Positions 1-5,512 are shown, counted from the first letter of the stretch. The stretch is 5,512 nucleotides of DNA from Verrucomicrobiota bacterium (GCA_028872685.1 JAPKEI010000198.1:1-5512), one strand, 5' to 3'. A program made the numbers and translations. Notes: generated by a model not told the origin, from the letters alone.

Positions 1-1173
1 AAAAAAATCAACAACGATCAAATCCATTCCTCGCCGCTTTATGCCGATGGCCATCTGTACCTCGCCTTTCCGAATGGTCGTTTTATGGTTGTCAAACCCG
101 GTGATGACGATGCGGAAATCGTGAGCGAAGCGCAGCTCGAAGGCGGCATCCTCGGCTCGCCCGTGGCGTGGAACGGCAAAATTTACCTTCACACCAAAAC
201 CAAACTGTATTGCTTTGGCAAAGCCACCGGCCAAAAATCGAAAGCCACGCTGCCCGCAGCGCTTACCCAAAGCGCGGTCGGCAAAGCGGTGGCGTTGCAG
301 ATTATTCCGGGCGATGTGTTATTGAAACCGGGTCAAACGATCGAGCTCACCGTCAACACCATCGACGCCAACGGCAATGTGGTGGAACGCGGCGTTTCGG
401 CGGAGTTCGCGAAATTCATCCCGCCCACCGCCAAAGTCAAAACCAGTATGAACGCCGGTGTGAGCAACAACGCCATCACGGCGGACTTGGACAACGTTGG
501 TAGCGCCGGCGCGTTCAAAGCCACTGCGGGCGGGCTGAGCGGATTGCTGCGCGGGCGCATTCTGCCGAAGATTCCGTACACGCAGGATTTCGAGGGCTTC
601 AAGCTCACGGTGGATCACAAAACCGATGGTGTAAAATTCGCCTACCCGCCGCTGGCCTGGACGGGCGCGCGGCTCAAATGGGAAGTGCGCGAAATGGATG
701 GTGGCAAAGTGTTCGCCAAAACGCTCGACCGCGTTTTGTTCCAGCGCGCCATTACGATTTTTGGTGATCCTGATTCCAGCAATTACACTATCGAAGCCGA
801 CGTGATGACCGATGGCAGCCGCCGCGTGAAAGGTAATATCGGCGTGATGAACCAGCGTTATTTTATCACGCTTGTCGGCAATCAACAAATTCTTGAGGTG
901 AGCAGCAATCACGAGCGCGTAAAAGCAAGCGTGCCGTTCCGTTGGTCGTCTAAGAAATGGTACCGCCTTAAAAGCCGCGTGGACATTGCGGCCAGCGGCG
1001 ACGGCATCATTCGCGCCAAGGCGTGGGCGAAGGGCGAGCCCGAGCCGACGGCGTGGACGATTGAAGTGAAACACAAAAACGCACACAAAAAAGGCGCGCC
1101 TGGCATTATCGGTTTTTCGCCGCAAAGCCTCTTCCGCGTATACATGGACAACATTTCGATTACGAATAACTAA
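1..1173 (+). CDS. PQQ-like beta-propeller protein with C-terminal Ig-like and LamG-like regions (5' truncated)
   Basis: The reading frame is open from base 1, so the gene begins upstream; the ATG at 85 is internal, because the residues before it already form a propeller blade. The visible 390 residues start with two PQQ-like blade repeats, at about residues 8-34 (SSPLYADGHLYLA) and 50-74 (GSPVAWNGKIYL, then LYCFGK). These look like the last blades of a propeller. A linker follows, then a beta-rich segment at about 101-187 resembling a bacterial Ig-like domain (LKPGQTIELTV, DANGNVV). The last segment, about 192-390, runs from YTQDFEGF to VYMDNISITNN and has the pattern of a concanavalin/LamG-type jelly roll (YTIEADVM, KKWYRLKSRV). 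Related proteins in Planctomycetota and Verrucomicrobiota are exported; the signal peptide would lie outside the window. No CxxCH haem motif is present. The propeller call is firm; the two C-terminal domain names rest on pattern only. It lies 21 bases upstream of a second propeller gene. Confidence 0.85.
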   Translation, partial: KKINNDQIHSSPLYADGHLYLAFPNGRFMVVKPGDDDAEIVSEAQLEGGILGSPVAWNGKIYLHTKTKLYCFGKATGQKSKATLPAALTQSAVGKAVALQIIPGDVLLKPGQTIELTVNTIDANGNVVERGVSAEFAKFIPPTAKVKTSMNAGVSNNAITADLDNVGSAGAFKATAGGLSGLLRGRILPKIPYTQDFEGFKLTVDHKTDGVKFAYPPLAWTGARLKWEVREMDGGKVFAKTLDRVLFQRAITIFGDPDSSNYTIEADVMTDGSRRVKGNIGVMNQRYFITLVGNQQILEVSSNHERVKASVPFRWSSKKWYRLKSRVDIAASGDGIIRAKAWAKGEPEPTAWTIEVKHKNAHKKGAPGIIGFSPQSLFRVYMDNISITNN

Positions 1174-1194
1174 ACGAAAACATTTATTAAAATA
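1174..1194 (+). other. A/T-rich intergenic leader without Shine-Dalgarno
   Basis: This 21-base gap between the two propeller genes is almost entirely A and T, while the flanking coding sequence is G+C-rich. It contains no AGGAGG-like purine run at ribosome-binding distance from the ATG at 1195. A short perfect inverted repeat, TTATT-AA-AATAA (1184-1195), overlaps the start codon. TAAAAT at 1188-1193 resembles a -10 box, but no -35 lies at the right spacing and it is too close to the ATG, so I do not call a promoter. An unstructured A-rich leader for non-SD initiation is the simplest reading. Confidence 0.4.
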
Positions 1195-2865
1195 ATGAAC
1201 CAAAAATCATTTTTCCTGATGGGTAGCGTGAGTCTGCTTGCGGCTACGGCAATCATTGTTACGCAAACGAATTGTAAAACCGATGGCGCTGATCAGCAGC
1301 CCAACCCCAGCGCGGCCGGCAAAACCACCACGCCCCCTGCGCCTGGTGCGATAGCTGCGTTGGTCGCGGGCGAGGATTGGCCGGTGTGGTCTCGCGACGG
1401 CAGCGGAAATTTATTTTCGCCAGAGACAGGCATCGCCGCAGATTTTGATCCCGGCAAATTCGTGCGCGGTAGTGAGGAGATCGATATGGCCACCACCAAA
1501 AACGTGCGTTGGGCCGCCAAGCTCGGCAGCCAAACGTACGGCAACACCACGGTTTCCGGCGGCAAAGTGTTTGTGGGCACGAACAACGAAACGCCACGCG
1601 ACAAGCGGCACATCGGCGATCGCGGCAATGTGTATTGTCTCGATGAAAAAACCGGCGAGTTACTGTGGCAGTTGGTTGTGCCCAAGCTCGGCGCGGGCAA
1701 AGTGAGCGATTGGGAATACCTCGGCATTTGCTCCAGCCCGTCGGTGGAAGGCAATCGCGTTTATATCGTCAGCAACCGTTGCGAAATTCTTTGCCTCGAT
1801 ACCGAGGGGATGAAGAATGGCAACCAAGGCCTTCAGGATGAAGGGAAGTTTATGGCGGGGAAAGGTAAACCGCCGTTGACGCCAACTGAGCTGGATGCGG
1901 ACATTATTTGGATTTATGATATGCGAACGGAACTCGGCGTGTTCCCGCATAACATCGCCAGCTCATCGGTGCTCATCGTGGGCGATTTGCTTTTTTGCAC
2001 CACCTCCAACGGGCAGGATTGGAGCCACCTCAACATCCCCGCCCCGCAAGCGCCCTGCATTGTGGCGCTCAACAAAAAAGACGGAACGCTCGCCGGCGAA
2101 GAAACCGAAGGTATCGGCAAAGCCATCAAGCATTGTAACTGGTCCAGTCCGTCCAAGGGCAAGGTGAACGGCAAGGACGCGGTGTTTTTCGGCGCGGGCG
2201 ATGGCGTGCTTTACGCCTTCGATACCACATTCAAAAAGGACGCCGACGGCTACGATGTTTTCAAACTTTTGTGGAAATACGATTGCGTGCCGGACGTGCA
2301 TAAAAAAGACGCCGAAGGCAATGACATCAAATACCCCGCCGCCGATGGCCCCAGCGAAATCATCGCCACACCGACCTATCACAATGGTCACGTGTACATC
2401 GCCCTTGGACAGGATCCCGAGCACGGCGAGGGTGTCGGTAATCTCACTTGTATCAACGCCAACACCGGCGCGAAGGTTTGGGACTACCGAAAAATCCAGC
2501 GCACCATTTCCACCTGTGCTATCGACCCTGCCACCGGCTTGCTCGTAGCCGCTGATTACACCGGCTATGTTTACTGCCTTGATTCCAAGACGGGCAAGGA
2601 ACATTGGGTGTACGACACCAAGGCCCATATGTGGAGCAGTCCACTCATTGCCGATGGGAAAATCTTTATTGGCGACGAGGATGGCGATCTTACCATCCTC
2701 CCGCTCAAGACGGATTTCCATCCCAAAAACGACGAGCCCATTTTTGAGACCAATATGCTCGTGCCGATTTATTCCTCGCCCATCGTGGCGAACGGCACGC
2801 TGTACGTCGGCACTCAAACGCATATTTACGCCGTGGCCTTGCCCGCGAAATCCGCCTCAAAGTAG
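1195..2865 (+). CDS. Exported PQQ-like beta-propeller repeat protein, possible lipoprotein
   Basis: This complete 556-residue protein opens with a short basic N-region and hydrophobic stretch (residues 1-25, MNQKSFFLMGSVSLLAATA), a Sec-type signal. Cys27 follows in the context TQTNC, a poor match to a lipobox, then a flexible Pro/Thr/Ala linker to about residue 58, as in lipoproteins. The remainder is a propeller opening with WPVWSRDGSGN. Blade signatures lie near residues 144-159 (GNVYCLDEKTGELLWQ), 196-202, 288-297, 335-343 (GVLYAFD), 416-431 (NLTCINANTGAKVWDY), 457-473 (YVYCLDSKTGKEHW), 496-505 and 543-549. QDPEHGEGVG and SNGQD match a style I recall from large planctomycetal/verrucomicrobial PQQ-like families. 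No CxxCH is seen, and nothing shows that it binds PQQ or is a dehydrogenase; such propellers are often binding or scaffold modules. The mature part has 11 cysteines. The start is supported by the signal peptide. The next gene begins 9 bases after the TAG stop, implying co-transcription. Confidence 0.92.
   Translation: MNQKSFFLMGSVSLLAATAIIVTQTNCKTDGADQQPNPSAAGKTTTPPAPGAIAALVAGEDWPVWSRDGSGNLFSPETGIAADFDPGKFVRGSEEIDMATTKNVRWAAKLGSQTYGNTTVSGGKVFVGTNNETPRDKRHIGDRGNVYCLDEKTGELLWQLVVPKLGAGKVSDWEYLGICSSPSVEGNRVYIVSNRCEILCLDTEGMKNGNQGLQDEGKFMAGKGKPPLTPTELDADIIWIYDMRTELGVFPHNIASSSVLIVGDLLFCTTSNGQDWSHLNIPAPQAPCIVALNKKDGTLAGEETEGIGKAIKHCNWSSPSKGKVNGKDAVFFGAGDGVLYAFDTTFKKDADGYDVFKLLWKYDCVPDVHKKDAEGNDIKYPAADGPSEIIATPTYHNGHVYIALGQDPEHGEGVGNLTCINANTGAKVWDYRKIQRTISTCAIDPATGLLVAADYTGYVYCLDSKTGKEHWVYDTKAHMWSSPLIADGKIFIGDEDGDLTILPLKTDFHPKNDEPIFETNMLVPIYSSPIVANGTLYVGTQTHIYAVALPAKSASK
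1614..1627. repeat. Palindromic octamer GCGATCGC, copy 1 (14-mer shared with copy 4)
   Basis: GCGATCGC occupies 1616-1623 inside the second propeller gene, where it encodes part of IGDRGN. The surrounding 14 bases CGGCGATCGCGGCA recur exactly at 5078-5091, there read in another codon phase. Confidence 0.5.
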
Positions 2866-2874
2866 GCCAGCAAA

Positions 2875-3342
2875 ATGAGATATTTGATCGTCGCCCTCGT
2901 GGTGTCCCTTGCTTGGCTGCATCAGGACTGGTTAATTTGGCCGCTTCTTTCTGAAGTGCAAAAAGAACACGACCTCATCCTCGGCATCCCCGCCGGGTTG
3001 GGCTACCAAGTCGCGCTCTCATTCGCCACTGCCGTCGTATGGTTTCTGGCTGTCTGGAAAGCGTGGCCCACCGAACTGGAAAACTGGGCCAGTGCCGGCG
3101 AAAACCGCCGAGGCGGCGGCAGCCGCAATCGTGGTAGGGGCCAAGGCGGACGCGACAATCGCGGACGCACCCAACGCGGCGACTACCGCCCTTCAGCCGA
3201 TCGCGATCGCGGCGATCGCTCCGAGCGCAGCGGCAATGACGACAATGAAGGCCGCTCCCGCCGACGCCGTGGTGGACGCGGCCGTCGTAGTGGTGGCCAA
3301 GGCAATGGCGGCAACCCCAATTCCTCCAACAACCCCTCTTAA
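2875..3342 (+). CDS. Small two-helix membrane protein, DUF3311-like symporter partner, with Arg/Gly-rich tail
   Basis: This 155-residue protein has two predicted membrane helices: residues 2-15 (RYLIVALVVSLAWL) and about 42-64 (YQVALSFATAVVWFLAVWKAW). A loop with HQDW and LILGIPAGLGY joins them. The pattern, size of the core and position directly before an SSS transporter match the DUF3311-type small proteins paired with sodium:solute symporters, presumably as accessory subunits. Such proteins usually end soon after helix 2. Here about 80 more residues (76-155) are low complexity: by my count 22 Arg and 20 Gly, no Lys, with Asn, Ser and Asp making up much of the rest (RSRRRRGGRGRR at 127-138). 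The positive-inside rule puts both termini in the cytoplasm. Codons in the tail stay C-ending like the core, so a frameshift is unlikely. No Shine-Dalgarno precedes the ATG. It lies 9 bases after the propeller and 7 before the symporter. The family assignment is from memory; the tail is seen directly. Confidence 0.8.
   Translation: MRYLIVALVVSLAWLHQDWLIWPLLSEVQKEHDLILGIPAGLGYQVALSFATAVVWFLAVWKAWPTELENWASAGENRRGGGSRNRGRGQGGRDNRGRTQRGDYRPSADRDRGDRSERSGNDDNEGRSRRRRGGRGRRSGGQGNGGNPNSSNNPS
3203..3219. repeat. Two GCGATCGC palindromes one base apart (copies 2 and 3)
   Basis: GCGATCGC lies at 3203-3210 and again at 3212-3219, within codons for the Asp/Arg/Gly run of the small membrane protein tail. 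Part of the recurrence here is explained by repeated RDRGD-type codons (CGC GAT CGC GGC GAT CGC). The octamer equals HIP1 of cyanobacteria, but nothing else in the window suggests a cyanobacterium. Confidence 0.5.
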
Positions 3343-3349
3343 AAACTGA

Positions 3350-5101
3350 ATGATTATTTTTGCTGCTTCCGCTTCCACCATCCCGCTTTGGATTGTGTTG
3401 GGCTATCTTGTTTTACTGCTCGGCCTTGGCATTTTCAGCAGCAAATTCTTTCGCGGCACCAGCAAGGATTACTTTGTCGCCAGCCGTTCCATCGGCTCGT
3501 TTATGCTGTTGATGAGCGTGTTTGGCACCACGATGACCGGTTTCGCGCTGGTGGGTTCCTCCGGTAAAGCCTTTAACACCGGCGTGGCCACGTACGGCGC
3601 GGTGGCGGCGTGGAGCGGCATCATTCACTCCGCGATTTTTTTCATCATCGGCCTCCGCCTCTGGGCTATCGGCAAACGCCACGGCTACGTCACCCAAGTG
3701 CAGTTCTTTCGCGACCGCTTCAATTCTCAAACTCTCGGTACCGTGCTGTTCGTTTTGCTCGTGCTGCTCATCATCCCGTATCTTTTGATTGGCATCATCA
3801 GCGCCGGAAATTTTGTGGAAGGTACCACGAAGGGGATGTTCAACGCGGACGGCATTGCCCCGTGGATCACCGGCCTCGTCATTTGCGGTGTGGTGCTCAC
3901 GTACGTATTCCTCGGCGGCGTCCGCAGCACCGCTTGGGCGAACACCTTTCAAACAATCGTTTTTATGCTCACCGGCATCGTTGCCTTTCTGATGATTTCA
4001 TCCGCTGTGGCCCAAAAAAATCCAGAGTACAACCTCAAAGAATCCGGCATCATTTACAACATCAAACGTGCCACCGAATATGTGGAAACCCACAAACCCG
4101 AGCGACTGGCGCGCGGCGTGCACCCTGGCGCAACCACGAAGTACGAGGAGCAACAACAGGAATACGAAGAAAAAATGATGGAGGCCATGAACAATTCGGC
4201 GGAAAGCGGGGAGGAAATGATAGAGCCAGCAGAGCCTACCGCGCCCAAGCCTTCGATGTCGCATTTGGTATTCATCACGTTTCTGTTCATCCCCCTCAGC
4301 ATCGGAATGTTCCCGCACGTTTTCCAGCATTGGCTCACGGCGAAGGACGCTAAAACGTTTCGGTTGGCCATCGTGGCGCATCCCATCTGCATTGCCATCG
4401 TTTGGCTGCCGTGTATTTTAATTGGGGTATGGGCGGCGGGCTTGGCTGCTGCTGGAGACATTTCCATTTCCAATCCCAGCGAAGTGCTGGGGACGATGGT
4501 GAATTTAATTGCCAACCCGTGGTTGCTGGGCCTGTTGATGGCCGGCGTGTTGGCGGCGATTATGAGCAGCCTCGATTCCCAATTCGCCTGCCTCGGCACG
4601 ATGTTCACCAACGACATCGTCATCCCCATTCGCGGCAAGGATTATTATAGCGACGCGGACAAGCTGAAGCTGGCGCGGTGGTTCGTCGTCGGCGTGGTGG
4701 CGGTGGCGTACCTCGCTTCACTGGCACTGATGGAAACAGCTAGCGTGTTCGGCCTCGGCATTTGGTGCTTCACGGGCTTCACTGCGCTGTTCCCGATTGT
4801 GTTTGCTGCGCTATATTGGAAACGCGTGACGGCCGTGGGTGTGTACGCGTGCATGGCGGTGACGACTGGCCTTTGGGTTTATTGGTTCCACCAATCCGGC
4901 TACGGCGTGGACAAACATTTTTTAATTCTCGGGATGTTGCCTGTCGCGCCCCTCACGCTTGCTTCGGCGGCAGCGTTGGTGATGGGCTCGCTCTGCAGCA
5001 AGCCGCCGGAGGCGCGTTTGGTGAATCGGTTTTTCCCGCGCTCAAACGATTCGAATCGGTCAAGAGGCTCGAATGACCGGCGATCGCGGCAGGGGAGTTG
5101 A
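3350..5101 (+). CDS. Sodium:solute symporter (SSS) family transporter
   Basis: This is a complete 583-residue secondary transporter, predicted to couple Na+ entry to uptake of an unidentified solute. Thirteen hydrophobic segments can be placed, at about residues 11-34, 47-75, 81-108, 128-157, 169-192, 194-220, 303-328, 337-370, 385-405, 443-465, 467-490, 495-517 and 524-548, matching the SSS LeuT-type fold with outside N-terminus and cytoplasmic C-terminus. Family marks include KDYFVASRSIG after helix 1, LGGVRSTAWANTFQ at 188-201 and HWLTAKDAKTFRLA after helix 7. MSSLDSQ at 405-411 places Ser406 and Ser407 where PutP has its Na2 residues Ser340/Thr341. In helix 2, TTMTG at 60-64 has Thr where PutP has Asp55. 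Residues 222-304 form a hydrophilic Glu/Gln-rich insert between helices 6 and 7. The end is an Arg/Ser/Asn tail (560-583). The ATG follows the upstream stop by 7 bases, with no Shine-Dalgarno. Family certain; substrate unknown. Confidence 0.96.
   Translation: MIIFAASASTIPLWIVLGYLVLLLGLGIFSSKFFRGTSKDYFVASRSIGSFMLLMSVFGTTMTGFALVGSSGKAFNTGVATYGAVAAWSGIIHSAIFFIIGLRLWAIGKRHGYVTQVQFFRDRFNSQTLGTVLFVLLVLLIIPYLLIGIISAGNFVEGTTKGMFNADGIAPWITGLVICGVVLTYVFLGGVRSTAWANTFQTIVFMLTGIVAFLMISSAVAQKNPEYNLKESGIIYNIKRATEYVETHKPERLARGVHPGATTKYEEQQQEYEEKMMEAMNNSAESGEEMIEPAEPTAPKPSMSHLVFITFLFIPLSIGMFPHVFQHWLTAKDAKTFRLAIVAHPICIAIVWLPCILIGVWAAGLAAAGDISISNPSEVLGTMVNLIANPWLLGLLMAGVLAAIMSSLDSQFACLGTMFTNDIVIPIRGKDYYSDADKLKLARWFVVGVVAVAYLASLALMETASVFGLGIWCFTGFTALFPIVFAALYWKRVTAVGVYACMAVTTGLWVYWFHQSGYGVDKHFLILGMLPVAPLTLASAAALVMGSLCSKPPEARLVNRFFPRSNDSNRSRGSNDRRSRQGS
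5078..5091. repeat. Palindromic octamer GCGATCGC, copy 4
   Basis: GCGATCGC at 5080-5087 lies in the codons of the basic C-terminal tail of the symporter, read as CGG CGA TCG CGG CAG (RRSRQ). This is a different codon phase from copy 1, although the 14 bases are identical. Confidence 0.5.
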
Positions 5102-5114
5102 CGTAAACTGAATC

Positions 5115-5144
5115 TTGGACAGCGAAAGAGCGTCCGAAAATTTT
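5115..5144 (+). terminator. Weak terminator-like hairpin between symporter and ANL gene
   Basis: TTGGAC (5115-5120) can pair with GTCCGA (5132-5137) with one T:G wobble. After one unpaired A, GC (5122-5123) pairs with GC (5130-5131), closing a GAAAGA loop. AAA and four T follow (5138-5144), up to the ATG at 5145. The stem is short and the T run brief, so termination, if any, would be partial. The same bases could instead serve as a 5' leader structure. No convincing promoter was found in the 43-base gap. Confidence 0.3.
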
Positions 5145-5512
5145 ATGGCTGAATTGGAACAAAAAATTGAGGAAGCAAAAGCCGCGCTCGATGCGCACGT
5201 GGCGGAGATTGTGAAATGGCATTTCTCGCCGGAAACGGGTTGCCCGTTTTGGCTGGATTGGGCTAAGGATGCGGGCTGGGATCCGGCGACGGAGGTGAAA
5301 TCCCTCGACGATTTGCTGGCGAAGTTCCCGAATTTCGAGGACGAATGGCTGCGCGACAAACAGCCAGAAGTGTGGGTACCCGCCAAATTTAAGGGCAAGC
5401 CGTTCAACATTTTTGAAACCGGCGGCACCACCGGCATGCCCAAACAACGCATCGGCTGGGAGGATTACAAGATCGATTACAGCGAGTTTTCGGACACGCT
5501 GGATGACGCCGC
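5145..5512 (+). CDS. ANL-superfamily adenylate-forming enzyme, PaaK/EhpF-like (3' truncated)
   Basis: The first 122 residues of a longer protein are visible. After an amphipathic N-terminal helix (1-25, ELEQKIEEAKAALDAHVAEI) come WHFSPETGCPFWLDWAK (25-41) and DDLLAKFPNFEDEWLR (55-70). ETGGTTGMPK at 91-100 fits the A3 phosphate-binding loop of ANL enzymes ([ST][TG]GTTGxPK). These enzymes make acyl-adenylates from carboxylic acids and ATP, and often pass the acyl group to CoA. An A3 loop as early as residue 91 resembles phenylacetate-CoA ligase (PaaK) and the phenazine-pathway enzyme EhpF rather than long acyl-CoA synthetases, where it lies further in. The protein should be cytoplasmic. The ATG has no Shine-Dalgarno (AAAATTTT directly before it), and in-frame similarity begins soon after it. 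It is 43 bases after the symporter stop and on the same strand, so it may act on a solute that the symporter imports. The catalytic C-terminal domain lies beyond the window. Confidence 0.8.
   Translation, partial: MAELEQKIEEAKAALDAHVAEIVKWHFSPETGCPFWLDWAKDAGWDPATEVKSLDDLLAKFPNFEDEWLRDKQPEVWVPAKFKGKPFNIFETGGTTGMPKQRIGWEDYKIDYSEFSDTLDDA

Noticed and set aside
319..1203. Long open frame of 294 codons on the minus strand opposite the first propeller gene.
   Set aside because: It has a His/Arg/Ala-rich shadow composition without motifs, and the plus strand has clear propeller and beta-domain sequence.
1963..2823. Long open frame of 286 codons on the minus strand opposite the 556-residue propeller.
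   Set aside because: It is a mirror of the strong third-position G/C preference of the real gene. It has no domain pattern, and the plus-strand protein is unambiguous.
1195..2865. Quinoprotein alcohol dehydrogenase or cytochrome-fused dehydrogenase for the complete propeller.
   Set aside because: No CxxCH haem motif is seen, and the protein reads as a generic PQQ-like repeat propeller. I cannot identify the cofactor-binding and catalytic residues of true quinoproteins.
3092..3349. 85-codon Ala-rich open frame overlapping the tail of the small membrane protein and ending exactly one base before the symporter ATG.
   Set aside because: Its Ala/Val richness is what CGN and GGN codons of the Arg/Gly tail give when read in a shifted phase. 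The stop-start abutment looks like chance, and there is no recognisable domain.
3413..3952. Minus-strand open frame of 179 codons opposite the symporter N-terminal half.
   Set aside because: It is rich in His, Glu and Ala with no hydrophobic core or motif, an antisense shadow of membrane-helix codons.
4013..5101. Idea that the acidic insert of the symporter pairs electrostatically with the basic tails.
   Set aside because: Helix counting puts the insert outside and both basic tails in the cytoplasm, so direct contact is unlikely.
5115..5144. Promoter with TTGGAC as -35 box ahead of the ANL gene.
   Set aside because: At 17-base spacing the -10 position reads AAATTT, a poor match, and transcription would start inside the coding region.

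Overview
The window is a compact, plus-strand-only stretch of five genes, with the first and last cut by the window edges. From 5' to 3' it holds: the C-terminal part of a PQQ-like beta-propeller protein with extra C-terminal beta-rich domains (1-1173); a complete exported PQQ-like beta-propeller protein of 556 residues (1195-2865); a small two-helix membrane protein resembling the DUF3311-type partner subunits of sodium:solute symporters, with an unusual Arg/Gly-rich tail (2875-3342); a complete sodium:solute symporter (SSS) family transporter of 583 residues (3350-5101); and the N-terminus of an ANL-superfamily adenylate-forming enzyme (5145 to the window end).

The first four genes are separated by only 21, 9 and 7 bases and very probably form one operon. 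A 43-base gap with a weak terminator-like hairpin precedes the fifth gene, so it may be co-transcribed or may start a new unit. No RNA gene, mobile element, CRISPR array or intergenic stretch longer than 43 bases is present.

The organism is most likely a member of the PVC group (Planctomycetota/Verrucomicrobiota), possibly a free-living marine or soil lineage. The reasons are the tandem PQQ-like propellers of the type abundant in those phyla, the propeller/small subunit/SSS arrangement, a moderately high G+C content with C- or G-ending codons, and no recognisable Shine-Dalgarno sequence before any of the four visible starts. This placement is inference from protein style and was not confirmed by a search.

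A working model: the propellers act outside the cytoplasmic membrane (one or both exported), where they could bind or sense a ligand or scaffold a complex. The two membrane proteins form a Na+-driven uptake system for an unidentified solute. The ANL enzyme could activate a carboxylic acid, possibly the imported substrate, as an acyl-adenylate. The substrate cannot be read from the sequence. The most unusual points are the Lys-free, Arg-rich cytoplasmic tails on both membrane proteins, an 83-residue hydrophilic insert predicted on the outer face of the symporter, and recurrence of the palindrome GCGATCGC in different reading frames.
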